Position numbers and translations under genes: made by a program
Notes under the pieces: generated by a model
Seen by the model: the letters and a program-made list of their open reading frames with translations, nothing else
Databases searched by the model: none
Told to the model about the DNA's origin: nothing
NCBI GenBank assembly: GCA_016709725.1
Contig: JADJMG010000012.1
Location: forward strand, 1 to 42,436
Source: Bacteroidota bacterium
GTDB taxonomy: Bacteria > Bacteroidota > Bacteroidia > AKYH767-A > OLB10
Reading direction: 5' to 3'
Length of the DNA: 42,436 nt
In this document: in pieces, positions 31,301 to 42,436 of the stretch
Numbering within the stretch: position 1 is the first letter of the stretch
Layout of the letters: each line of letters opens with the position of its first letter

Positions 31301-33815
31301 GGGTGATGTAAATACAATCATCACTCGATCCAATGTTGGATGCATTATCAAAACAATATTGAATCAACAAATTGCTAGAACCATCCCAAACAATTGGATT
31401 CGTTAAATTGAGTGTATTTACTCCTAAATTAGTAGTAATTGCTGTTGGTCCATACACCGTAGTTAATGCTCCTGCATAAGGGATATTACTTGCGTGTTGT
31501 GTAAAAGGAACTAATGCATAACTCACTGTAAAGTTACCGAATGATGCAGAACTTCCTTTAGACCAAAGGCTGAATTGTATTCCATTTATTCTATCGCCAC
31601 CAATTAATCCATTCAACGTTAACTCCGCTGCAGAATAAATAATTTGTGAACGTGCGTCGGTACTTTGCGCTTTGAATGGAGTGTAAATATTATTTGGTAT
31701 GATGCCATTACCATATTTAAAATTAGTAGATAACGAACTTACAACAGATATACGTCCGTTATTAATTAGATCCTGCGCCAAACGCAATGCATTTGCACTT
31801 GGAGTTGATGCGTTAATGATTAACGTATCCAAATTGGAAACCGTAAGAATTTTGGCTGTTGCAGAAGTATTAGATTTAATGGTTGGATTAAAATAAGGAC
31901 GAGTAGGGTTACCTATAGGAGGGAAAACTTGAACTCGACTAATTTGTACATCGTCACCTATCGGTAGGAACGCCTCCACACCAGTTTCCAGGACTATTCC
32001 AATCGTCAGAATTTCCCAACCATAACTCATATGCTGCTGGGCAACTTGGTGAAATAACTATTGAGAAATCTTCAATTTCACCATAGGTGAATTGAGCGCA
32101 AGGGGTAACATTTGAGGAAGCATAAACTTCACGCACACGCATACGAGTTACTCCGGTATATCCTGCAGCTGGCACAGTAAAAGCAATATTAGCATTTCCT
32201 AACCCTGGCAAAGTTACTTGTCCTAGTTTTCACCTGCATCAACGAAATCACCATCTCTATTAAAATCTATGAAGACAGCAATATTATTATTGGAGTTCCA
32301 AGTTCCAGCTCTAACATTTACTGAGTAATTTACACCTTGAGTAAGCACAACAGTTCTTCCGGGTATAGAAGGCCAATATTCATAATCGGGGGGATGAGAA
32401 GTAAAATCACAACCAGGTCCACCATTACCAGTCAAACAAGCAAGATTAGAAGGAAGCCCGGTATTATTGTTTTTTGAACCTATCGTTGTATTGATAGCTG
32501 TTCCTGAGGCACCATTTAAAATTACATGAGTGATATAATCGTTATTGGTATAAGAACCATTTAACCATGAAGTACCTGTGGTATATGTTCCCACACAATA
32601 CGGTAAACCGATTTGACTTGCTCCTGTTTGCGAGAATCCTCCTGCACTGGGAGTAACAGTAACACCCGTACCACCTGGAGATGGACAAGTACCAGCGGTT
32701 CCCCCAACCGCGGAACTACGTAAATCTGCATCAACAAAATTATTACTAGTAGCAGTAGATTTAATATCATATGTCAACCAGAAAAAGGTTGTATCATATT
32801 CTAAATAAGCACAAGTTATTCCTCCGTTCATAAAATCCAAATTAGTACCCGGAACGGCTATTGTTTGTCCAAATCGACGAGAAGGATAATCATCAGACCC
32901 TGCCGTAACTGGGAAAGGACTTACATAAGTAGTATCAAAAAGTGTACTTCCACCCGTATAATAAATTTTAGCATCGTCAATATCTAAAACATTAGTAGTT
33001 CCGTTCGTGTTCATTAAAAGCGAATCTAACTTAACAGCTGTTGACAAAGCGCCATTCACTACTCCACAACCACTGTTGCCCCCGATAATACAACGAACAC
33101 CAACAATCATATGATTATTTACGCCCACTCCTACCGTAGCTCCATTTTGCAAAAACAAATCCATCTTTACATCACTTGCTAAAGTGGCAGATGGATAAGT
33201 ATTCGCAGTAACACGATCCATATAAATATTATTACCATCCTTACAAACACCCATGATGATGAAATAATATCTTTTTGCAGTATAGCTAGCTGCAGTTAAA
33301 TCATAGGTATACAAATTCCAAGTATTTGCAGTGGAAGCTGGAACTGAATTATAGTATCTCGACAATTTATTTACTCCTAATGTGTTTGACAATAAAGTGG
33401 CACCTGTCATACTTGGAGCGGTATTAATATAAACTCGAATATGATCATCGGCAAGTGCGAAACCATTATCCCGATACATGTAAAAACTAAACTGAGGATT
33501 CACACCTGCATTATTACTAAAATCAAATGGTTTTGTAATGATGATTGAAGTGTCATTATTTATACCGGTAAATGAATTAAACATCATCAGATTGGTTCCT
33601 CCACCTGGAGCTGCGCCAGGAGCTGGATTTGTAGCTGTAACCACTGGCTGAAGTACGAATGCCGAGCTAACATTAGTCGCATACCTTTGACTCCTCCAAC
33701 CCGGTGCTGGAAAAATAGTTGAGCTTTCAAAGGATTCTATTTGCTGTACCATTTGAGGGAAAGCAAGGTTGCTAAGCAATACAAAGACTGCTAATAAAAT
33801 ATAAATTTTTTTCAT
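28397..33815 (-). CDS. giant T9SS protein A: GEVED, SprB repeat and five PKD-like repeats; frameshifted
   Basis: About 1,800 residues. MKKIYILLAVFVLLSNLAFP is the signal peptide. An adhesin-like N-terminal beta-sandwich (GWRSQRYATNVSSAFVLQP, FSFYMYRDNGFALADDHIRV) follows, then a Cys-containing domain and VFIDFNRDGDFVDAGE, which continues across the break at 32223 into MRVREVYAS and TYGEIEDFSI: a GEVED domain. The middle (31-32 kb) has FNNGFFDAGYSQVLMDG and ALTGYRVIPFGNA. The SprB-type repeat GGVTPYTYLWNNGS precedes five PKD-like modules of the WTVPVGATILSGQGTNAV kind. The tail starts LILYPNPTQDELNITWN and after two breaks ends QSRKFVVKH, a T9SS type A domain. A surface matrix or motility adhesin is a fair guess from the modules. 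The next gene is its tandem paralogue. Confidence 0.75.
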
Positions 33816-33944
33816 GGTAAAAATCTAAGAACTGTAAGATGGGTTTGGTTATATTAAATCAAAATTAGGAAAATACCTCAGAAAAACAAGATATTTCCAA
33901 TATATATTCAAACAAACCATCTATTTTATGATCAAAAATTGAGA

Positions 33945-33973
33945 ATACAATCATTCCCAGGGAATGATTGTAT
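33945..33973. promoter_or_regulatory. 29-bp perfect palindrome upstream of giant gene A
   Basis: ATACAATCATTCCC (33945-33958) and GGGAATGATTGTAT (33960-33973) are exact complements around a single A. A one-base loop is unfavourable for RNA, so a dimeric protein operator is more likely than a terminator. It lies 130 bases upstream of the start codon at 33815 on the minus strand. Confidence 0.5.
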
Positions 33974-34045
33974 AGTATACATCCAGACTCACCTGATCTT
34001 CGAAATGAAAAATTATTCATAAATCTTGAAGTGTATGTTTAAAAT

Positions 34046-34089
34046 AATCCCGAATAATTAACTCAAAACAGAATTAATTATTCGGGATT
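34046..34089 (-). terminator. 16-bp stem hairpin downstream of giant gene B
   Basis: AATCCCGAATAATTAA (34046-34061) pairs exactly with TTAATTATTCGGGATT (34074-34089), loop 12 bases. Read on the minus strand it follows the stop of gene B (34108) by 18 bases and is itself followed by ATTTTAAA, so a Rho-independent-like terminator is plausible. The stem is AT-rich in its upper half. Confidence 0.6.
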
Positions 34090-34107
34090 ACAATGAAATT
34101 TTACTTC

Positions 34108-37100
34108 TTAATGTTTCACCACAAATCGACGCGTTCGAACAAGATCACCTTGTACGACGCGAATGAAGTAAACGCCATTAGAGAAATTTGAAGTATTAAT
34201 TTTAATACCTGCTTCAACTTCTGAACGCTCATAATTCTTACTCATCAATTGTTGCCCGAGGATATCGATACAGGTAACTAACAAATCTTCATCAGCGTCC
34301 GTGAACCATGACATCGTAAGTTCATCTTTAGCAGGATTAGGAAAGAGTACAATATCAGACTTTTCATCATTAGAAAGTCTTGGGCAACTAAGCATTGTAA
34401 TGTTCCGTGTTTTATTTGCACTTACTCCACAAGCATTACTCGCCTTTACTTTCAACGCAAGAACATTTCCAACCGTACTAGCAAAGTTAAGTACAATAGA
34501 ATTTGTTCCTTGCCCGCTCACCAAACTCGCCCCTGCAGGAATCGTCCATGTGTAGCTTGTGGCTCCGGTCGAATTGCTACATGAATAACTTATATTTTGA
34601 CCATTAAAACATGCACTTGTTGGACCTGTAATAGTCGTTGGAATAGCAGGCTTACCTTTAATGGTTTTAGAAGCGCTCGTTGAATTCCCACAAGAATTTG
34701 TTGCCGTTACTACAATATTTCCAGAGTTATATGAATTACTATATGAAACACTAACAGCATTAGTCCCTTGTCCTGAAAGCAAAGTTGCACCAGAAGGAAC
34801 GGTCCAATTAAATGTTATACCTACTTGATTAACCACTGAATAATTTTTAGTGGAATTACAAACACCATTTGCATTACCTGTTATGGTTCCGATTGCTAAT
34901 GGATTTGGAATGATGTTCACTGCTAAGCATAAATTGGCTGAATTCCCACAACTGTTTTTGCTTTACACAAACATCTCCTGCAACTGCAGTTGAACTCACC
35001 TTCACCGTCACGCTAGTGGTATTTTGTCCCGATAAGATGTTTATAAAAGTAGGCATTGTCCAGGTGTATGTATTATTTCCAAATACAGCAACGGTAGAAA
35101 AGACTACTGTATCCGTTTTTTACACAATAGCGTTGGTCCATTAATTACAGTTGGCTTTGTTGGCTTTCCATACACCGTTTTAGTGCGCGCATTGCTCGTG
35201 CCACATGCATTGCTAGCAACAACCGAAATAGCTCCTGAAACAAACGAAGTGGTGAATTGTATTGAAACAGCATTGGTACCTTGTCCTGAAAGTATGGTTG
35301 CACCAGCAGGAACCGACCATGTGTAGTTCACATTGCAACATTCGTTACAGAATAAGTTCTTGTTAATCCACATACACTGTATCCAGATCCAGTAATTGTT
35401 GAAGGAGTACTAGGCGCAGTTGAACTGTTAATAAGCAAACAAGAAGGCGATGTTGAACCACAAACATTAGAAGCAGTTACACACAAGACACCGGTGGTAA
35501 AACTGGCGCTAAAGTTTACTATGATTGCATTCGTTCCTTGTCCAGAAACTAATGTCATATTGGAAGGCAATACCCATTGGTAACCAGTAGCACCCTGAGT
35601 AGTTGGAACTACATAAGTAATATTGTTAGTTCCAGGACAAATTGCGCTAGGTCCACTCACTGCACCTAAGGGTGAAGGGAGTTGATTACTCACATTAATG
35701 GTAGCCGATGTTGTAGCAGTTGCTCCATTTGAATCTGTAACAGTAACAGTATACGTTCCAGCTGATAAATTATTTAGATTTTGTGTCACATTTCCATTGC
35801 TCCATGTGTAAGCATAGGGAGCGGAACCACCTGTAACGGAAATGCTAATGGAACCATTTGCAAATCCAGCACAAGTTTCATTCGTTACATTCGTCACAGA
35901 AACCAAAATTCCAGATGAAGAATAATTATATCCACACGGTGAATTGTTCAAAGTAACGATCCACGGATGAATTTCCTATGGCTCCTGCAGGATCCGTATA
36001 AGGGGCTGGACTTTGTGGCAGAGAAGGCCAATTCCAGTTCACAACACGTACCGAATCAAAGGCCGGAGCAGCACTGCTTCCATAAGTTTGCGTATAGGTT
36101 GATGTGGTATAAGGTGCTATTAAACGTATCCACGAATTCGTATTTGAACTAGTACGAAACGGTTGTGCTTTTCCTTGATTGAAAGCCGACATTCCAACTG
36201 GTCTTTCAGAAGTTGTAAAACGAAAGACAATATCAGAAACCGCAGTATTTCCCGTTTTTTGAACTAACCAAAACGATCCACAGTGGCGCTGCATTATTTG
36301 CTGGAGGAGTAATCGTATTATTCAAATGAGTTACCACGCTTGGAAATGGTAAATTGTTAGGAGCACTGTACGCTGAGATGGTTACATTTCCAATATTTCC
36401 GCTTTTATGATTAAAGAAAATGGAATGTAGGTTGGCGCACCTACATTACTTCCAAACGGAATCACTCGATAGCCTGTTAAAGAATTAATACTTTTCCAAA
36501 TTACAGTAGACAACTCTTTCTCAGAAATTAAATATCCATTAGTTCTTGCGAAAGGTCCTTGAGGAGCAATCAAATTTCCAGTACTTGCTGAAGGATTATT
36601 CATGGTAATATTAAAACCGTTCATCAACAACAAACCTTGTGATAAAACGAGCGAAGAATCAACAATGATTCTTTTTAACATCGTTACTGTTTTGTGTATT
36701 AACCGACTTATTTAATTCTAACTCGTTAAATGTAGTTACCTGAGAACCCGATATTGTTTGTGCAATGGAGCTATCCATCACGACGCGACTAAATCCGGCA
36801 ACAAAAGCTCCATTGTTGATCCAATCTTCTTGTACTTTAATGATAGCCTTTCCATAAGGGCGATCTAATAAGAAAGTGAAATTAGGTCGGAAAGAACTTA
36901 AACCAGCAAAGAAATTATCGGTCACTCCTGCTCCAGGGACCAAGGCGCAACCCGTAGCTGCATTCGTAGTAGAAGACAATATTAATGTCGATTTTATTCC
37001 TGTGGTTTGAGTGATCGCAATTCGATCATCATTAGAACCTATATTCATAGTATTGTCAAAACAATATTGAATCAACAAGCTACTGGTGCCATCCCACACA

Positions 37101-39520
37101 ATTGGCGAATTCAAATTGACTGAATTTACGCCTGGAAAATAGTAGTGAATGCGGTTGGACCATAAACCGTTTTCAATAATCCTGCATAAGGAACATTGGT
37201 AGCATGCTGGCTAAAGGAACTAAAGCATAACTTACGGTAAAAACCATTAAATGCATTTATACTTCCTTAAACACTAATGAAAACTCAAGTCCAGAAATAT
37301 TATCATTTGCTAACATCCCTGCTGCAGCCAATTCTGCTGCTGAATAAATAATTTGAGTACGTGCATCCGTGCTTTGGGATTTAAATGGAGTATAAATATT
37401 ATTTATTAACGTTCCATTTCCAAACACAAGATTATTCGAATACGAATTCGTAACCAAGAGTTTTCCATTATTGGTTAGATCTTTTGCAACCTTAAGTGAA
37501 TTCACACTTGGAGTGGGTGCATCTACAACAATAGTATCTAATGATGAGATGGTTAAATTTCTTGCATTCGCTACGATACCCGATTTAATTACAGGATGGA
37601 AATAAGGACGAGTTGGAGCTCCAGCAGGCGGGAAAACTTGTGCCCGATCAATAAATGCATTATCAGTAATTGCAGGAACACCATCACACCAATTCCCAGG
37701 ATCATTCCAATCCGTTGTATTCCCTAGCTACAACTTAATTCCAGAAGGACAATTCGGCGAAAGTGTTATCGTAAAATCTTCATCCTCCAAAAGATTCCAG
37801 AGAGCAAGGATCAATATTACTATTTCCAGTTACTTCACGCACACGCATTCTTGTTTTACCCTAGATAACCAACTGCTGGAACTGTAAATGGAATATTACC
37901 AATTCCCAATCCCGGCAAACTAATCCTGTCCTAATTTCTCACCTGCATCACCAAAATCGCCATCATGATTGTAATCAATAAAGACAGCAATATCATTATT
38001 ACTTAGGCCAAGTACCAGCCGCACTTGAACAGAGTAGGCAGTACCTGCGTTAAAACAACAGTTCGTCCTAAAACCGATGGCCACAATTCATAATCGGGAG
38101 GATGCGCAGTGAAGTCACAACCCGGTCCACCATTAAAGACAAGGCAAGCTAAACTGGATGGTAAACCTGTATTATCGATTTTAGCGCCCGTGGTTGTATT
38201 GATGGCAGTACCATTAGCTCCATTTAAAATAACATGAGAGATGTAATCATTATTTGTATACGAGCCATTTGTACGAGAGGTACCGACCGTGTATGTACCT
38301 ATACAATAAGGAGAATCAATGAGTCGAGATCCGAATAGAAAACCCTCCAGGATTTGGAGTGACTGAAACTCCTGTACCGCCGGGCGATGGGCACGTACCT
38401 GCTGTTCCACCTACTGCAGAACCACGGAGGTCAGCATCTAAAAATTACCTAGTGTTGCATTTGCTTTTACATCGTAGGTCAACCAAAAATAGGTAGTATC
38501 ATATTCCGAGATGAATACAAGATGTTACTCCATTTACAAAATCGAGATTGGTACCAGGGTTGCAATGGTTTGACCAAATCTTCGAAGATGGATAATCATC
38601 TGTTCCCGCAGTTACTGGGAAAGGACTTACATAAGTTGTATCAAACACGATACTTCCACCGGTATAATAAATTTTTGCATTTGCTATATCAGAAACATTC
38701 GTAGTTCCATTGGTATTTAACATGAGAGTATCCAACTTTAATGCAGTAGAAAGCGCTCCATTCACCACTCCACAACCACTGGTTCCAGCGATAATACAAC
38801 GAATACCAACCACCATACTATTCAATGTACCAGTACCAACGATAGCAGTATTTTGATAAAACAAATTGATGTTTACATCCGATGCAAGTGTTGCAGATGG
38901 ATACGTATTTGTTGTAAACTAATCCCAAATAAATATTGTTACCATCCTTACAAACACCCATGATAATAAAATAATATCTTTTGCTGCTTTGAGAGGTTGC
39001 CGCCGTCAAATTATAGTTATACTGATTCCATGTATTTGCGTGGCAACTGGAGCTGTAACATTTATACCTCGACAGTTTATTTGATCCTAATGTGTTACTT
39101 AATAAAGTTGCTCCGGTCATAGTAGGAGCCGTATTAATATAGACTCGAAGATGATCATCAGCAAGTGCAAAACCATTATCACGATACATGTAAAACTAAA
39201 CTGCGGATTCACTCCCGCATTATTACCAAAATCAAATGGTTTTGTAATGATATGGAGGTGTCATTATTAATTCCGGCAAAAGAATTAAACATCATTGGTT
39301 GTTACCACCACTAGGTGCAGCTCAGGAGCTGGATTTGTGGCAGCAGCCACCGGCTGAAGAAAGAATGCTCCACTTACATTTGTCAAATACTTTTGCTGTC
39401 TCCCATCCCGGGAGCCGGAAAGATGGTTGAACTCAAAACGATTCAATTTGCTGAACCAATTGAGGTAAAGCGCTGGTGCCTAACAATAGAAATATTGCCG
39501 CAGAGCAAGATGTTTTTCAT
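34108..39520 (-). CDS. giant T9SS protein B, tandem paralogue of A; heavily frameshifted
   Basis: Same module order and almost the same length (5,413 bp against 5,419) as protein A. The start at 39520 reads MKNILLC, then after a break IFLLLGTSALPQLVQQIESF, beside VQQIESFESSTIFPAPGW in A. Shared blocks include YRDNGFALADDHLRVYINTA, GCGVVNGALSTALKLD, GGPGCDFTAHPPDYELWPS, QSTDARTQIIYSAAEL, NSLTGYRVIPFGSN and RPVGMSAFNQGKAQPF. The GEVED region (about 37.7-38.0 kb) is badly broken. A SprB-type repeat (GGSAPYAYTWSNGN) and PKD-like modules (WTVPSGATLLSGQGTNAVSV) precede the sorting tail IVLFPNPAKDELTMSWF, ending RTRRFVVKH. At least 15 breaks are present, many more than in A. Predicted secreted through T9SS. 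Confidence 0.68.
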
Positions 39521-39934
39521 GATAAAGGGTATAAAATGGTAGTAAGATTTGGGTTGAATGTGTATTCAAAAATATGAAAATATCCCAGATTTACAAGTTT
39601 TAATTTATTTAACTTAGAGGCTCCCCTGATTTAAAATCTCTCAAGTACCTTAATCAAATGAATAACATGTTCTTCCTTACATTCGCAAAACCACCTATAT
39701 TTTCGGAGAAAACTGTTTAGAACATGCCTTTTTCTGCACTTTTTCCTAAAAAAGGCTTGATTTTATATGATTTTAACTTGAATCCGATTTGGAATAAAAA
39801 AGACTATTTTCTACCCATTTGCTATTGCAGAATTGAAAAAAAAATATAACCTGGTTATCTTAAATTTTTGTTCACGAGACGAAACCTGCTTCGCCTTATC
39901 AAAAAATAGATTAATTATATTTTCATACAAAAAA
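39521..39934. other. divergent intergenic region, no gene seen
   Basis: About 410 bases between the starts of two divergently transcribed secreted-protein genes. It should hold both promoters. It is AT-rich, with no palindrome or protein-like frame that I can defend. Confidence 0.5.
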
Positions 39935-42436
39935 ATGAAAAACCCAACGCAACCTCGTTCGATTACTATAATATTTATTCCAGCGATGCTGAATATATGT
40001 AAAGTTACTCCCAAACCTTAGTTTTGGCCAACTTCAAAATCTCAACAAGATTACGTACTTTTACTGGCAACGGTACCGTTCCTGGACAATCGTTCAAAAT
40101 CCGGCTTCACCACGACGGCCAGCAATCCTCATCATCCACGACGATCAATGGGAACCACATTGGTGCTTATGTTTTGGTAAAAACAAATATAGAGCTTTCC
40201 ACTGGCTGTAACAGGATCCATTCGCAGGAAACGATGTCATTTTATCAAACAGCAATACCGTGGGCGGGAATATTGGCGGCTACCAATGCAGGCTTACAAA
40301 GTGGACCAGCGTTAGCATTGGAACCAACCTTAGCTCTGGCTGGCTCCATCGATGCCAACGGGCAGGGGGTTATTTCTGTGGTGCAGCGGAAATATTGTAG
40401 GCTCACCACACATCCGAATGGAACCACCATATTATGGACCACTTCGGCGGAGGAAATATTTTTAGGAGCACCCAGCTTTACTCAAGTTGCCAGTACGTTC
40501 CTTACCTGGTGGGTTTTCCCTCTGCAGGAACACAAAATATTAGTACGACTACAACGCTTAACCCAGGATGTTATAAAAAAATGACATTGAGCGAAATAAA
40601 ACCCCAACGTTAAATGGTCCTTGGGGTATATGGTATTTATTTAATCAGTAACAGTAGCAAATAGTTTTGTCTTTAATTTTCAAAAATAATCCTGGCTATA
40701 AGTGCTTTTAAAAATTTATGTTCCCATATAAACATGTGCTTAGGCAGCAATGCAACGATGATTAACGGGAAATGCAACTCGAATTTTTCAGACACACGAT
40801 GGAACTGGATCTTATATCTACAATCACAATGGATATGGCGGAGGAGTTTCAAGATGGCTTGGCAATGTGTATGCACCTTTTTCATCCTATCAAAATTGGT
40901 TCTGGAACAGGCATTCCAGAACAAACCGATCTCTTTGGAGTGGAACGCAAGTCATCATTTACAGCGGTGTAATCTATTAATTTTGGTCACAGGTAGTTGT
41001 ACAACACCTCATGCAAAAATGCAGGACTTGATAAAGAATTAAAACTTGTTTAGCAAGCTCAGTGGTGCTAGATGGATCAGTTCACAAGACCAAAGTTACT
41101 TACTCTTGGTGGGTCCTGAATTGCGCCTTTGGTGGAGGAAATACTGTTACCCAACCGTAAATACCATCGGCACCTATACCGTTACGGTAACGAGTAATGG
41201 ATGCACCGCTACGGATCAAGTTGAAGTAACAAGCAATACCACCGCTCCTCGCGATGCAGTTGCGGATCAACCTTGAATTGCAGTTGAATACCGTAACACT
41301 TTCAGGTAGTTCATCAACTAGTGGTGTTGATTTTGCATGGACTGGCCCGGGCATCGTTTCAGGTGTCAATACCGCTTCCGCAATTGCAATGCTCTTGTAC
41401 GTATACACTCACCGTTAAAATCCGTCAAACGACGTTCGGCTACCGACTGCTGAAGCGAGTTCGAATTATTCAGCACCAACAGCAGAAGGGGTCCTGTAAT
41501 GCAATAATTTGTACTATTTTGTAGCAACCTTAGGCAGTTCAACTACTGTAGATGCAATTTTTCTCGGTCCACTGCTGGAACTGGAAACATTGTATCTGGT
41601 AAGAATGTTCATTATTCATCGTAAATGGAATTGGAACGTATACCTTTTAACTCGTCACGACCCTAGCTTCTGGCGCAAGGCAACGGATCAGAATATTGTA
41701 GAAGGTCCGCGCATTTTACCTTATTACAATTCCTTGTCCTGATGGAAAATACAACGGTATGTTTTAGGACAAGAACTAAGTTCACTTTATTTAAATTATA
41801 TACAGTGGGGTCTGATAACGACAACGATGCTTATTTCTTTGGTGGAGATAGTGTTCAGTGTTGAACTCATTTGATTAATGCATGTTAAAATTTATTTAAC
41901 TACTCATAATGTTACTGCTGCGTAGTTAACGGATATCATCCTCAATGGATTGAATCCATTAATTATTACAGGTCGCAGAATGCCCATTGCGTGAATCTCT
42001 TGAATATCAATTTAACATTACCGCCTGTAGCGGTCCGGATTAATTATGTACGCCCTGTTTATCCATCAAGATTAACAGTGAGAAGTGGGCAAGTATCACA
42101 AGGTGATGTTGGAGGCAACGGCACGCACCAAGCTTCGCAGTTTAGTATCACAGGTAAAGGGGCGCAAAAGTTTAAGCATTATCTGATAGTTCCAACAGCA
42201 TTCAGGAGATCCTTCATAATACGGATATTAACAATGGGATTTACCAGGGAATTGGAAATCCGGATGGATAGATTAGTCACTGTGCAGATGTTATCGAAGA
42301 ATATCCATACGGACAACGAAGGATTAAATAGATGTTGCAAATTATTCATGATGTTGTTCTGATGAACGCTTGGATTCCGCATCGCGTCCATTAGCGAAGG
42401 TGATATAATTTAGCGTAACTAATGCGCACAAAATGG
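39935..42436 (+). CDS. secreted Ig/PKD-repeat protein, 3' end outside window, very heavily frameshifted
   Basis: ATG at 39935 begins MKNPTQPRSITIIFIPAMLN, a credible signal peptide broken before cleavage. The rest is readable only in short pieces: SNSNTVGGNIGGYQCR, YLVGFPSAGTQNISTTTTLN, NTIGTYTVTVTSNGCTATDQ, then VEVTSN (41161-41245), NTVTLSGSSSTSGVDFAWTG (about 41289-41345), IVSGVNTAS and CTYTLTV. GTYTVTVTSNGCTATD and FAWTGPG are typical of PKD/Ig-like repeats in T9SS proteins. No sorting domain is seen, as expected if the gene continues past the window. Errors average one per 30-60 bases here, so no exact protein can be given. Divergent from giant gene B. Confidence 0.5.

Noticed and set aside
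1..42436. tRNA, rRNA, insertion sequence or transposase
   Set aside because: I looked on both strands and found no cloverleaf, rRNA-like block, DDE/HUH motif or terminal inverted repeats bounding a gene.

Overview
The window reads as a piece of a Bacteroidota genome (probably an environmental member near Chitinophagales, Saprospirales or Flavobacteriales; rank is inference). The evidence is AT-rich DNA, several very long secreted proteins ending in type IX secretion (T9SS) type A tails, GEVED, SprB-repeat, PKD-like and LamG modules, PorT-like beta-barrels and a DUF6252-like lipoprotein. Almost every gene is broken by single-base frameshifts, often in homopolymers, and joining the frames restores coherent proteins. 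I treat this mainly as sequencing or assembly error, not gene decay; it is densest at about 1-2.5 kb and beyond about 36 kb. CDS coordinates below are for reconstructed genes that span the breaks.

Layout. 1-2.4 kb (+): unrecognised small genes. 2.5-6.5 kb (+): a tight operon of an ABC ATPase, a permease, two SAM methyltransferases and an NMT1/THI5-like binding lipoprotein. 6.5-12.24 kb (+): directly joined to it by an ATGA overlap, a large soluble histidine-kinase-like protein, a small unknown protein, and a long response regulator with a degenerate receiver, a true receiver, a helical segment carrying RNDSSH (a HEPN-type RX4H motif) and a beta-rich tail. 12.24-14.64 kb (-): a convergent operon with a second receiver protein, whose N-terminus matches part of the first regulator, plus three overlapping unknown genes. 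This two-sided signalling island is the best candidate for an undescribed system.

14.7-20.8 kb (-): a secreted zinc-metallopeptidase-like T9SS protein and a T9SS protein with three LamG domains, a MopE-like segment and PKD-like repeats. 20.8-23.5 kb: a DUF6252-like lipoprotein bracketed by three copies of a composite, palindrome-rich repeat. 23.5-26.2 kb (+): two outer-membrane beta-barrel proteins, then an envelope/stress cluster (lmo0937-like, YtxH, holin-like, unknown). 26.2-26.8 kb: an SRPBCC protein (-) and two adjacent 7-bp tandem arrays.

26.8-39.5 kb (-): a T9SS beta-propeller-like protein and two tandem paralogous giant T9SS proteins of nearly equal length (5,419 and 5,413 bp) with the same domain order. 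39.9 kb to the end (+): a badly frameshifted start of another secreted Ig/PKD-repeat protein that leaves the window. I saw no rRNA, tRNA, CRISPR array or transposase.
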